Below are positions 44,667-53,613 of a stretch of DNA of 64,000 nucleotides, piece by piece (the first letter of the stretch is position 1; every line of letters begins with the position of its first letter). The DNA lies in contig CAYXVE010000020.1 in assembly GCA_964468435.1 (NCBI GenBank), positions 1 to 64,000 of the forward strand. Reading direction: 5' to 3'. The DNA is from JBCCTX01 sp964468435. GTDB lineage: Bacteria; Bacteroidota; Bacteroidia; J057. Both the position numbers and the translations under genes were made by a program. The notes beneath the pieces are model-generated. The model worked only from the letters and a program-made list of their open reading frames with translations, was not told the DNA's origin and did no database searches.

Positions 44667-44723
44667 CAAAGGTAAGAGACAAACTTGAAGAAATATTGAA
44701 GCAAAGTTGAACAGAATCTGAAG
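44667..44723 (-). promoter_or_regulatory. Receptor promoter with four 11-bp-period direct repeats
   Basis: Reverse-strand -7 box TACCTTTG (44674-44667). Starting 10 bases further upstream are four hexamers with exact 11-base spacing: TTGAAG (44685), TTGAAG (44696), TTGAAC (44707), CTGAAG (44718), read on the forward strand. Direct repeats of this period, covering the -33 region, are the standard binding pattern of OmpR/PhoB-type regulators. The last repeat ends one base before the histidine kinase stop. Confidence 0.7.
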
Positions 44724-44724
44724 C

Positions 44725-46017
44725 TTATGATACTACCGGTTGACTGACTGATACTTTTTCTCCTAATCCTACGGTTAGTATATGCCACTCATAGTCGTAC
44801 TGATACGATATATCCATCTTATTAACTTCACAGATTTTCTTTACAATTGCCAACCCGAGTCCCAGTGAATGACTGCTTTGTGCATTTTTTCTAAAACGCT
44901 CAAAAAGCATATTGGAAGGTACTTTTAGGGGCTTCCCTGTGTTACTTATGGTCAACCTTTGCTCGTCCAGAATGATCTCGATGATACCCTGATATACATT
45001 GTGCTTAATCGCATTGTGAATCAAGTTGGATAACAAAATATCTGCCAACGTGCTGTCCATCTCCTTGAAAACACCTGGCTTAATATTTTTGTTTAATTTT
45101 ATCTTTTTAAGATTAAACAATTCATGAGCATCCAAAATGATTCCTTCTGCAAGTTTCGAAAGGTTAACATGAGAAACGTTTGCAAATTCTTCATTTTCAA
45201 TCTTACTCAGCAAGGCTAACGACTTATTGAGTTTGGATAGTTTGTCCAGGGACTGGTAGGCAGACTGTATCAGCAGCATTTGTTGCTCATCGAGAGAATC
45301 AGACTCGATCAAAAGCTCCAGTTTACCTTTGGCTACTGCTAACGGTGTTTGAATTTCATGAGATGCATTTTCTGTAAACGCTTTCAGGTTGAAGTAATCA
45401 CTCCTGATCTTTTTCAGCATCTTGGAAATATATGTATTGAGCTGGGTAAATTCATATATAGGCGTCTTATGCAGGTCTGGCTCTTTTTCATCCTGAATCT
45501 TGAAATCCCTGATCACCTTCAAGGTCTTCCGGAATGGCCTAAAAAGCCAGTTAGAGATGTATAATGACACGACAATAAATAACAACACCAGGATGCCGAA
45601 GATCATGGAAAGACTTTTAAATACACTATCAGAGATGTCATCATTTTCCAGCATGGACTCATATAGGGAAATATTGTACCAGGTGCCCTGGATATTTTTG
45701 GTCGCAATGATCAATCTGTGTGGCTCGAGCTTTTTGGTATAATGGTGTTGTGCCAGAGTGTCTTTATAAATAGTTTTAGCATTTGCGGGGTTAATAGTAT
45801 CATAAATGGCAACCTTTAGATTGCTATGATTGAGTGATTCGATCGAGCTGCCACGTTCTATAGCTTCAAATAGAAAATGTACCTGCTCCCTTAAATAATA
45901 GTCTGTTTCTTTGTCTACCTCCTGTCTCAGGATGTTGAATGACATGATTCCACCTACTCCAAAGACAATCAGGATGACGAGCAAATAAAATAAGGTAGTC
46001 TTTGTAATCAGATTCAT
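44725..46017 (-). CDS. Sensor histidine kinase
   Basis: 430 residues. Two membrane segments (about 7-28 and 136-158) flank a ~105-residue periplasmic sensor with no recognised fold. After a HAMP-like linker come HisKA with the phospho-acceptor H220 (TENASHEIQTPLAVAKG) and the HATPase domain: N-box LLSNLIHNAIKHN, G1-like ISNTGKPL, F-box RFRK and G2 LGLGLAIVKKIC. The start overlaps the regulator stop by four bases (ATGA). Signal unknown. Confidence 0.94.
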   Translation of the reverse strand: MNLITKTTLFYLLVILIVFGVGGIMSFNILRQEVDKETDYYLREQVHFLFEAIERGSSIESLNHSNLKVAIYDTINPANAKTIYKDTLAQHHYTKKLEPHRLIIATKNIQGTWYNISLYESMLENDDISDSVFKSLSMIFGILVLLFIVVSLYISNWLFRPFRKTLKVIRDFKIQDEKEPDLHKTPIYEFTQLNTYISKMLKKIRSDYFNLKAFTENASHEIQTPLAVAKGKLELLIESDSLDEQQMLLIQSAYQSLDKLSKLNKSLALLSKIENEEFANVSHVNLSKLAEGIILDAHELFNLKKIKLNKNIKPGVFKEMDSTLADILLSNLIHNAIKHNVYQGIIEIILDEQRLTISNTGKPLKVPSNMLFERFRKNAQSSHSLGLGLAIVKKICEVNKMDISYQYDYEWHILTVGLGEKVSVSQPVVS

Positions 46018-46697
46018 GACGTAGCAACATTAAATTTGTATCCCATCCCATAAATCGTTCGTATGTAGTCCTTTCCGCCGGCTTCAGAAATCTTTTTACG
46101 CAGATTTTTGATATGCTGATAAACAAAATCGAAAGAATCGTACACATCTACCTCTGATCCCCACAGATATTCTGCTATAGCTTGTTTGGTCAGGACCCGG
46201 GCTTTATTGGTGATGAAGTAGTTCAATAACTCGTATTCTTTTTTGGTCAATGTCAACACCTGGTCGTTGACGAATACTTCCAGCGTCTGTGTATCAATAG
46301 TTATTTCATTCAGGACAATTCTTTCTCCTTCCAGGGCTTTATTTCTCCGGTGTACAGCTTTGATCCGGGCATGTAGTTCTGAAAGGTGAAAAGGCTTCGT
46401 AAGATAATCATCGGCTCCAAGGTTTAATCCTGTTAATTTATCATCCAGGGCATTCCTGGCAGAAATGATAATGACTGCTGGTTGAATATTCATCCGCTTG
46501 ATTTCCTTGAGTACGTTCAGTCCACTATTGTCTGGTAGCATAATATCCAGTATAACAACGTCAAACTCCTGTGATATCAGCTCATCCAGAGCCAGATCGG
46601 CAGTGCCTACGCCTTTACAATAATATCCTTCCTTAGCCAGATAAGAAATGATGTTATTGAGAAGATCATCAGTATCTTCAACTACCAGGATTTTCAT
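46014..46697 (-). CDS. OmpR/PhoB-family response regulator
   Basis: 227 residues. Receiver domain with acidic pocket ED (8-9), phospho-acceptor D51 (VVILDIMLPDNSG) and K at KPFHL. The C-terminal winged-helix DNA-binding domain spans about 125-225 (LTKKEYELLNYFITNKARVLTKQAIAEYLWG). First gene of the regulator-kinase unit. Its own promoter carries two of the same direct repeats found before the receptor gene. Confidence 0.95.
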   Translation of the reverse strand: MKILVVEDTDDLLNNIISYLAKEGYYCKGVGTADLALDELISQEFDVVILDIMLPDNSGLNVLKEIKRMNIQPAVIIISARNALDDKLTGLNLGADDYLTKPFHLSELHARIKAVHRRNKALEGERIVLNEITIDTQTLEVFVNDQVLTLTKKEYELLNYFITNKARVLTKQAIAEYLWGSEVDVYDSFDFVYQHIKNLRKKISEAGGKDYIRTIYGMGYKFNVATS

Positions 46698-46701
46698 AGT
46701 A

Positions 46702-46736
46702 TAAAATTACCCATACATTTTGAAGAAATATTGAAG
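46702..46736 (-). promoter_or_regulatory. Response-regulator promoter with two 11-bp-period repeats
   Basis: Forward-strand TTGAAGAAATATTGAAG (46720-46736) is identical to the first two repeats of the receptor promoter. Exactly 10 bases nearer the gene lies the reverse-strand box TAATTTTA (46709-46702), one mismatch from TAnnTTTG. The same 10-base gap is seen in the receptor promoter. The predicted transcription start falls at or very near the ATG, so the message may be leaderless. Confidence 0.6.
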
Positions 46737-46941
46737 TCTTTATCCAGTATTATGACTTACCATCTGTAATTCTCATAATTCACCTATTCAAATACCAGAT
46801 TTATCCTTTTTTTATTCCGGGAATTACTATTGTATTTCATTTTCAGGGAATCCCTTTATATGAACAACTTTTAATAGCTTATCTCATCAACACGCTATCA
46901 AATTTTGCATGTATCCATAAATATCCTCACACAAAGTAAAC

Positions 46942-47733
46942 ATGAAAAGAGGTGAACAGAAAACCATCCCAAATGCACTGCCAAAAGTTCATGACCGCTA
47001 CTACCACTTTATTGGGAGTAGCGGCCTCATTTTAAGCCTACTATTTCTGACAGGTTGCCGTAAAAGACTTTCAGAGTGGTCAGTGTTCTTTCCTGATCTA
47101 TCCAGTTTTTCTTCACCCAGACCCGCAGATTTAAACCAGGATGGAATACAGGGTCTTGTGATCGGTGTTGGAAAAAAAGAATTTATGGCTATAGATACAG
47201 GAGTGATTGCCATTGATGGCCTTGATGGTTCGGTCATTTGGTTTAGTCCTACTAAAGATCAAAAAAACAATTCAGGTGCTCATAGATGGATCTAATGGAC
47301 ATATTGAGCTACAGGACACCTTAGGCTTTATACAGATAGGAAGTCCTCTGGCAGCGGTTATCAATGAGGATGAGACCCTTGAAGTTTTTTTACGATCAAT
47401 ACCCATCAGGAGGATAATCCGGAAAACTATTATAACACCCTTTATGGTATAAGTACGACCCTAATTATGTTGGATTGTACAGAAAAAATATATGATCCTG
47501 TATTGGGCCCTTTCCGGGGAATAAATCCTGCTTCAACTCCATGGATAGGGGATATCGATCAGGATAATCAACTTGATGTGCTGTTCACATACATGTGTGA
47601 TACCATTTCTTGCCTTTCCTTTCATGGGATCAGAATCCTTAGAAAAGAATTACCAGTAGCTGCGAGCAATATCTCTTGGTCTTCCTATATGGGCAATCGT
47701 CATGATGGAAAATACGCTATGCTTATGCCCTAG
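46942..47733 (+). pseudogene. Frameshifted FG-GAP/VCBS-repeat lipoprotein gene
   Basis: Three overlapping frames join into one protein-like sequence of about 263 residues. The first frame has a lipobox signal (LLFLTGC) and FG-GAP motif ADLNQDGIQGLVIG with TGVIAIDGLDGSVIWF. After the A7 run (47261-47267) the sense moves one frame on: VLIDGSNGHIELQ. After the T7 run (47385-47391) it returns to the first frame: TINTHQEDNPENYYNT, then PWIGDIDQDNQLDVLFTY and SWSSYMGNRHDGKYA. The two shifts compensate each other. Relatives are usually longer, so internal loss is also likely. Homopolymer sequencing errors or slippage are alternatives to decay. Its end overlaps the convergent atpC gene by 11 bases. 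Confidence 0.72.
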
Positions 47734-47989
47734 TCTCGATTAACTTTTCCACCAGGACAATGACTTTGTTATTCAGCACCTCTACTACCCCATCCTCAAT
47801 GGCATATTCTGACACTGCGCCACCGGGCTTTTCGACTTTGATAAGTCCCTTACCCAGGGTGGATATCAATGGGGCGTGATTATAGAGTACCTGGAAGGCA
47901 CCTGAGACACCAGGCACCCTTACTGCAGTTACATCTCCAGTGAAAACCTGACGATCAGGTGTTACGATTTCCAGTGCAAATTCTTTCAT
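47723..47989 (-). CDS. atpC: ATP synthase F1 epsilon subunit
   Basis: 88 residues. Contains only the N-terminal beta-sandwich (EFALEIVTPDRQVFTGDVTAVRVPGVSGAFQVL, NHAPLISTLGKG); the C-terminal helical pair seen in other bacteria is absent, as is usual in Bacteroidota. Thirty-one bases after atpD. An upstream in-frame ATG would add eight residues without family similarity. Confidence 0.93.
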   Translation of the reverse strand: MKEFALEIVTPDRQVFTGDVTAVRVPGVSGAFQVLYNHAPLISTLGKGLIKVEKPGGAVSEYAIEDGVVEVLNNKVIVLVEKLIETRA

Positions 47990-48020
47990 ATAACTTCTAA
48001 GATTGCTGATCAAGAAGGAT

Positions 48021-49529
48021 TTAGGCTTCTGCCATCAATTCTTCACCTGCTTTCAATACCATATTGATATCTCCTTTCAAGTAGAAAGCTTGTTCTGGCA
48101 AATGATCCAGTTCTCCACTGAGGATCATATTAAATCCCTTGATCGTATCTTCGATCTTAACAAATTGACCTGGGATACCTGTAAACTGTTCCGCAACAAA
48201 GAATGGCTGAGATAGGAAACGCTGTATTTTACGAGCACGTTCTACCGCCAGTTTATCTTCCTCTGAAAGTTCGTCCATCCCCAGAATGGCGATGATATCC
48301 TGGAGTTCTTTATAGCGTTGCAGAGTCTGAATAATATTCTGAGCACAGTCATAATGCTCATCGCCCACAATATCGGGCTGCAAAATACGAGATGTGGATG
48401 TAAGGGGATCTACTGCAGGATAGATACCTAAAGAGGCAAGCGAACGCGACAATTCCGTAGTTGCGTCCAGGTGGGCAAAGGTAGTTGCCGGGGCCGGATC
48501 TGTATAGTCATCTGCTGGTACATAGATGGCCTGGATGGAGGTGATAGAACCGCGTTTGGTAGAAGTAATGCGCTCCTGAAGTTCGCCCATCTCAGAAGCT
48601 AGGGTAGGTTGATATCCCACCGCTGAAGGCATACGTCCCAGTAGAGCTGACACCTCAGAACCAGCCTGTGTAAAACGGAAAATATTGTCTATAAAAAACA
48701 GTACATCCTTTCCCTTTGCATCGTTGGGATCACCATCGCGGAAATATTCCGCAATTGTCAAACCCGTCAAGGCCACTCGGGCACGTGCTCCTGGAGGCTC
48801 ATTCATTTGACCAAATACCATGGTGAGTTTTGAATCCTTCAATTTTTCCATATCTACCTTCTCAAGGGACCATTTCCCCTCTTCCATACTATGTTCAAAA
48901 TCCTCCCCATAGCGAATTACATTTGCCTCAATCATCTCCCGTAAAATATCATTTCCTTCACGGGTACGCTCTCCTACACCCGCAAATACCGACAATCCAT
49001 CATAAGCGAGGGCAATATTGTTGATTAACTCTTGTATCAATACAGTCTTTCCTACCCCTGCACCACCAAAAAGACCTACCTTTCCACCTTTGAGGTAGGG
49101 TGCAAGCAAATCAATCACTTTAATACCTGTATATAGTACCTCCTGCTCAGTTTTCAGATCTTCATACTTCGGGGCAGAGCGGTGAATGGAGTAGCTTTCT
49201 TTTACCTCAGGCACAGGAAGACCATCGATCGGAGCACCCACCACGTTAAACAATCTTCCGCGTACCATATCCCCGATCGGTACCTGTATCGTCTGACCCT
49301 TATCAGAGACTTCATCTCCACGACTAATGCCTTCTGTAGAGTCCATCGCGATTGCACGTACGCGACTTTCGCCCAAATGCTGTTGAACTTCCAGTACCAA
49401 TACCGTACCGTCTTTCTTTTCTATCTCTAGAGCGCTATTAATCTTAGGGAGTACGGATCCCTCACCGCTAAAATCAGCATCTATCACTGGACCAATTATC
49501 TGTGCAACTTTACCTTTGTTTTCTACCAT
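48021..49529 (-). CDS. atpD: ATP synthase F1 beta subunit
   Basis: 502 residues, catalytic subunit. Walker A GGAGVGKTVLIQELINN, the following GERTREGNDL, Walker B-region DVLFFIDNIFRFTQAGSEVSALLGRMPSAVGYQPTLA, and the ATP synthase alpha/beta signature PAVDPLTSTS. Paired with atpC and separated from the other F1Fo genes, as in many Bacteroidota. Confidence 0.98.
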   Translation of the reverse strand: MVENKGKVAQIIGPVIDADFSGEGSVLPKINSALEIEKKDGTVLVLEVQQHLGESRVRAIAMDSTEGISRGDEVSDKGQTIQVPIGDMVRGRLFNVVGAPIDGLPVPEVKESYSIHRSAPKYEDLKTEQEVLYTGIKVIDLLAPYLKGGKVGLFGGAGVGKTVLIQELINNIALAYDGLSVFAGVGERTREGNDILREMIEANVIRYGEDFEHSMEEGKWSLEKVDMEKLKDSKLTMVFGQMNEPPGARARVALTGLTIAEYFRDGDPNDAKGKDVLFFIDNIFRFTQAGSEVSALLGRMPSAVGYQPTLASEMGELQERITSTKRGSITSIQAIYVPADDYTDPAPATTFAHLDATTELSRSLASLGIYPAVDPLTSTSRILQPDIVGDEHYDCAQNIIQTLQRYKELQDIIAILGMDELSEEDKLAVERARKIQRFLSQPFFVAEQFTGIPGQFVKIEDTIKGFNMILSGELDHLPEQAFYLKGDINMVLKAGEELMAEA

Positions 49530-49691
49530 GCTTAGTGATTATCAGAATATGTAAAAACCTCAGCAAGTTACATGCCTTAGCAAATTTTTACAACATATTA
49601 ATGCTTATATTGTCATATTTTAGTAGCCAACTACTACTATTTCAGAATTTCTTTTCCATGACGGAAGATTTATACCACACGTATATCTCAT

Positions 49692-50990
49692 ATGACCATT
49701 CACAAAGGACTCACATATCTGGAAAAACACCGCTTCCTTCCCCGACAAATTTCTCTCACTCCTCATCCATCCCTCAATTTCATCATCACGATTCCCTGTC
49801 ATGATGAATTTCACCTCGACAAAACCCTGGAATCTCTGGAAGCTTGCCACTCCATACCTGCCGGAATAGAAGTAATCATCGTGATCAATGCAGGCCAACA
49901 CCACCCTGCAAACATCCATCGTCAAAACGAACGGACCTTAAATTGGCTAAATACCTGGAAAACAGCTTACACAAGAAAGCTGACCTACCATGCTATTTAT
50001 GTACAGGACCTCCCGCGTAAACATGCAGGCGTTGGCCTGGCCAGAAAGATTGCCATGGATGAAGCGGTAGATCGCTTTTCTCAAGCGGAATCTGAAGACG
50101 GCATCATCGCCTGTCTGGATGCTGACTGTACGGTTGCAGATAACTATCTAGCAGAAGTATATCGATGCTTCCATACTCCTCCCTATCCACAAGCCAGCAG
50201 CATCTACTTTGAACATCCCCTGTCTGGTCATGAATATGCCCCTGATGTATATGAGGGAATAGTCTATTATGAACTGTTTCTGAGATACTACATCCAGGGA
50301 CTCAGGTATGCAGGGTTTCCATATGCCTATCATACTATAGGTTCTTCCATGGCTGTAACCTCCCAGGCTTATCAGCATAAGGGTGGGATGAACCGCAAAA
50401 AAGCCGGGGAAGATTTTTATTTCCTGCATAAATTCATTCCAAGTGGACGCTTTGCAGAAATCCATTCCACAACGGTGTTTCCCGCTCCCCGCCCTTCCCA
50501 GAAAGTGCCTTTCGGCACAGGAAGAGCTATCAAGGATTGGCTTTCAGGTGCCAAAAATCTGGAATATGCCTATGCTTTGCAAAGCTTCCTAGACCTGAAA
50601 AAACTGCTACGACAAGTACCACATCTATTTGATCACCCTCCTGAATATCTACCCGGATCAATCAGTAACTTTCTGAAAAATTACGATTTTTCTGTCAAGC
50701 TCGAAGAAATACGTCAACATGTAGCCTCCCGTTCTGCTTTTTGCAGGCGCTTCTTCCAATGGTTCGATGCTTTGAAAGCATTGAAATACATCCATTTTGC
50801 CAGAGATGAATATTATCCCGACGAACCGCTCTCGCAAGTAGCCAGACAACTCTACCAATTGGAGGGACATCAGGATGTAACCGATTTTATAGACTTCAAA
50901 GATTGGCTAACTATATACCGGAGATGGCAAAAAAATAACGGCGGATTCATGAATCCGCCGTCAGGGAAGGGTACTTTTTACAGGGATTAG
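49692..50990 (+). CDS. Family 2 glycosyltransferase
   Basis: 432 residues. GT-A domain: FIITIPCHDEFHLDKTLESL at about 30-50, nucleotide-sugar/metal DxD as D143-D145 (CLDADCTV), and an acceptor-side GGMNRKKAGEDFYFLHKF motif with ED. The C-terminal ~180 residues are helical and not assigned. No membrane helix seen, so cytoplasmic. The last codons run through a 24-base palindrome (separate entry), suggesting the original stop was nearer and the gene was extended, or that the hairpin serves the other strand. Acceptor unknown. Confidence 0.85.
   Translation: MTIHKGLTYLEKHRFLPRQISLTPHPSLNFIITIPCHDEFHLDKTLESLEACHSIPAGIEVIIVINAGQHHPANIHRQNERTLNWLNTWKTAYTRKLTYHAIYVQDLPRKHAGVGLARKIAMDEAVDRFSQAESEDGIIACLDADCTVADNYLAEVYRCFHTPPYPQASSIYFEHPLSGHEYAPDVYEGIVYYELFLRYYIQGLRYAGFPYAYHTIGSSMAVTSQAYQHKGGMNRKKAGEDFYFLHKFIPSGRFAEIHSTTVFPAPRPSQKVPFGTGRAIKDWLSGAKNLEYAYALQSFLDLKKLLRQVPHLFDHPPEYLPGSISNFLKNYDFSVKLEEIRQHVASRSAFCRRFFQWFDALKALKYIHFARDEYYPDEPLSQVARQLYQLEGHQDVTDFIDFKDWLTIYRRWQKNNGGFMNPPSGKGTFYRD
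50938..50961 (-). terminator. 24-bp perfect palindrome with reverse-strand T tract
   Basis: Two perfect 12-base arms, ACGGCGGATTCA and TGAATCCGCCGT, lie inside the 3' end of the glycosyltransferase gene. Read on the reverse strand the hairpin is followed by TATTTTTTTGCC, the form of an intrinsic terminator; on the forward strand no T run follows. No reverse-strand gene has been found upstream of it. Confidence 0.6.
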
Positions 50991-51715
50991 GGGTTGGTCA
51001 GGGAAGACGAATAATATTAATCTCGTTTTTAAGTACCCTTTTAAACACACACTCAATGATACTATTCTAAGCGCAATTCTTGAGGGAATTTTGTACTGGC
51101 ATTTCAAAACTATCGTATGGCATCATATTCAACTTTTTCGAAAAAATCTCATTGCAAATATTTATTATGCAAATAAATAAATATGCATTGCAACTATGTA
51201 GCATAATTCATTTTTTTTCTTACATCAAATATCACTAATTGTTAAATTACTTGCTGTTGTTTTAACATGGTCCTAAACTAAATAGTTTTGAATAATTTTT
51301 TTACAGATAATGAGTATTTTGCTTATTACATCTTTTTTTAGTATAAATAACTTAGTAAATGGCTGTATACCGGAAAGATGTAATACTTTGAAATGACCGT
51401 TTATCTCTTAAAAATTTAATTTTATTTAGAAAATATGCGGTTTTTATAGCTTACTGACAAATATACAAATGGACGCTTTAAATGAATTGCCCCATATATT
51501 TATAATTTCTTACATCATTACTTTCCTAAAAATGATGCATGCTAAGGATTTAGAGTAAAATGCGGTATATATTCTCACTGGTTTTTTAAAGCCTTAATGA
51601 TTAAGGTTCTCACTTGCCACCAAAATTTCCTGCCTAATTACCAGATTTTTTCCCTCAAGGGTCCGTAATGGTATTTTTCCTAACTTTAGCACCCGAGTGA
51701 ATTTAATTGAAATAC
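50991..51715. other. 725-bp intergenic region
   Basis: AT-rich, without a convincing reading frame or tRNA. It contains a 10-base inverted repeat partner AAGTACCCTT at 51031-51040 (other arm 50967-50976), a reverse-strand -7-like box TATATTTG (51465-51458) and the mazG -7 box near its end. A reverse-strand RNA ending at the palindromic terminator near 50950 is possible. Confidence 0.4.
51681..51688 (+). promoter_or_regulatory. -7 box of mazG
   Basis: TAACTTTA, one mismatch from TAnnTTTG, giving a leader of about 22 bases before the ATG. No good -33 element. Confidence 0.35.
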
Positions 51716-52507
51716 ATGAAAAAGAACCATGACTTTTTGCAAGCTTTTGAAAAACTAGTTTCTGTCATTCACGAACTCAGAGAAAAATGCCCATGGGATA
51801 AAAAACAGACCTTTGAAAGTCTCAGGCACCTCACTATAGAGGAAACCTACGAACTGGCTGATGCTATTCTCAAAAAAGATTATCCGGAATTGAAAGTAGA
51901 ACTGGGAGACCTGCTGCTACACATTGTCTTCTATGCCAGAATCGCTGCCGAACAGAATCACTTTGACTTAAGTGAAGTCATACAATCACAGACGGAAAAA
52001 CTCATTCGTAGACATCCACATATCTATGGCGATGTACAGGCTGATACAGAGGAAGAAGTACTCAAAAACTGGGAGCAGATTAAGGAACGGGAAAAGAAGC
52101 AAGAAGCTGGAAATGAAAAACCCAAATCCAGGTTGGAAGGTGTTCCCGATGCCCTGCCTCCACTTGTACAGGCTTATCGCATCCAGGAAAAAGTAGTTTC
52201 CGTAGGTTTTGAATGGGAACACACAAGAGAGGTCCTGGACAAAGTAAATGAAGAACTGGAAGAACTTGAACAGGCAGAAAACCTGGAAGAAAAAGAATCT
52301 GAAATGGGAGATCTGCTATTCACAATCGTCAATTACTGCCGCTTTATCGGTATCAATCCATATGATGCACTGAGTAAAACCAATCTCAAATTTAAGCGAA
52401 GATTTCAATATATGGAACAACAGGCATATCAACGCCAAAAAACGCTATCTGAGATGAATCCACAGGAAATGGAACTACTCTGGCAGGAAGCCAAAACACA
52501 GGAATAA
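51716..52507 (+). CDS. mazG: Nucleoside triphosphate pyrophosphohydrolase MazG
   Basis: 263 residues, two tandem MazG domains. First: REKCPWDKKQTFESLRHLTIEETYELADAI with E42, E43, E46 and E62, D65 (VELGDLL) as metal ligands. Second, near 180-230: NEELEELEQA and EMGDLLFTIVNYCR. Hydrolyses NTPs to NMP and pyrophosphate, housecleaning and, in some bacteria, alarmone control. An upstream TTG is ignored in favour of the ATG. Confidence 0.95.
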   Translation: MKKNHDFLQAFEKLVSVIHELREKCPWDKKQTFESLRHLTIEETYELADAILKKDYPELKVELGDLLLHIVFYARIAAEQNHFDLSEVIQSQTEKLIRRHPHIYGDVQADTEEEVLKNWEQIKEREKKQEAGNEKPKSRLEGVPDALPPLVQAYRIQEKVVSVGFEWEHTREVLDKVNEELEELEQAENLEEKESEMGDLLFTIVNYCRFIGINPYDALSKTNLKFKRRFQYMEQQAYQRQKTLSEMNPQEMELLWQEAKTQE

Positions 52508-52561
52508 TCTTATTTTTACTGATGCAAGTTGTAACACCCATTAACTCAATCACTCAATATC

Positions 52562-53416
52562 ATGAAATCTACTGTAATTTGTTTAACACTTATGCTGATG
52601 GTTGGGCTGCTTGCCTGCAACAATCAGCCTCAGGAGGAATCAGCCTCTACTGACGACATGGAGCAGGCTGAGACCATGGATCCCACTCCTCAGGTGAAGG
52701 GAGCGGAAGTATCCTACGAAGCCGATGATATCACCATGAAAGGGTATATCGCTTATGACGAAAACATGGAAAGAAGCCGTCCTGGTGTGCTAATCATCCA
52801 CGAATGGTGGGGACACAATGACTATGTACGTGCCAGAGCAGATGAACTGGCCCAGATGGGCTATGTAGCCCTTGCCCTGGATATGTATGGCGATGGAAAG
52901 ACAGCTGCACATCCAGAAGATGCCGGAAAATTTTCCAGTGCTGTCATGCAAAACATGGAGGGTGCCAAAGCCAGATTTGCCAAAGCCCTTGAGACCCTAA
53001 AAAATCACCCCATGTGCGATTCCACCCGCACAGCAGCTATCGGATACTGCTTTGGTGGATCGGTAGCGCTGACCATGGCCAATGCAGGTTTTGATCTGGA
53101 TGGGGTAGCCGCTTTTCATAGTGGATTACAGCTTCCTGTAATGCCTAAGGCAGGAGCCGTACAAGCAAAAGTGTTGGTCTGTAATGGGGCAGATGATCCC
53201 TTCATCCCGGCTGAACAGACCGAAGCCTTCCAAAATGCCATGGATGAAGCTGGTGTTGATTATGAATACCATGCTTATGAGGGTGCTGTACACGGATTCA
53301 CAAATCCTGAAGCTGATTCACTGGGCCAGGAATTTGATCTTCCCTTAGCTTACGATACCGAAGCAGATGAGCAATCCTGGCAGGAACTTAAAGATCTCTT
53401 CGCAGAGATTTTCTAA
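52562..53416 (+). CDS. Dienelactone-hydrolase-family lipoprotein
   Basis: 284 residues. SPII signal with LLAC and lipidated C19, then an acidic linker (EESASTDDMEQAE) that may act as a surface-export signal. The alpha/beta hydrolase carries C163 (GYCFGGSVAL), D212 (GADDPFIP) and H244 (AVHGFTN), the dienelactone hydrolase triad. Being a lipoprotein it works outside the cytoplasm; the substrate is unknown. An 8-bp hairpin GGGATTGC / GCAATCCC follows the stop directly. Confidence 0.9.
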   Translation: MKSTVICLTLMLMVGLLACNNQPQEESASTDDMEQAETMDPTPQVKGAEVSYEADDITMKGYIAYDENMERSRPGVLIIHEWWGHNDYVRARADELAQMGYVALALDMYGDGKTAAHPEDAGKFSSAVMQNMEGAKARFAKALETLKNHPMCDSTRTAAIGYCFGGSVALTMANAGFDLDGVAAFHSGLQLPVMPKAGAVQAKVLVCNGADDPFIPAEQTEAFQNAMDEAGVDYEYHAYEGAVHGFTNPEADSLGQEFDLPLAYDTEADEQSWQELKDLFAEIF

Positions 53417-53442
53417 TAGAAAGGGATTGCGTTAGCAATCCC

Positions 53443-53613
53443 CAAAAAAGTTGTCTCACAAGTTAATCGTTACGCTCTGTCGTTAAAGATTTCCTAAATA
53501 ACGCGTTCATAAAAGAGGATAAGTCATGCGATTTTAAAAATTGGAGGAGCATTTTTAGAAACGATAAAAATCTAACAGAGGGAAGTCGACTTTTGAGACT
53601 TCCCCCTTTTTTG
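53443..53613. mobile_element. Possible 171-bp MITE-like element
   Basis: The ends are similar in inverted orientation: left CAAAAAAGTTGTCTCACAAGT, shared with the complement of the right end as CAAAAAAG (53606-53613) and GTCTCAAAAGT (53589-53599), with a 4-base length difference between. There is no coding sequence inside. A dispersed non-autonomous transposon remnant is a guess from the termini alone; the terminator hairpin overlaps its right end. The whole 53417-53738 gap has no gene. Confidence 0.3.
53580..53612 (+). terminator. Intrinsic terminator-like hairpin
   Basis: Eight-base stem GGGAAGTC / GACTTCCC with a 9-base loop, then CC and six Ts. Could end the mazG/dienelactone hydrolase transcript; it is far (about 165 bases) from that stop. 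Confidence 0.6.

Noticed and set aside
53423..53442. Terminator of the dienelactone-hydrolase gene
   Set aside because: A good GGGATTGC/GCAATCCC hairpin, but followed by As rather than Ts in the gene's direction.
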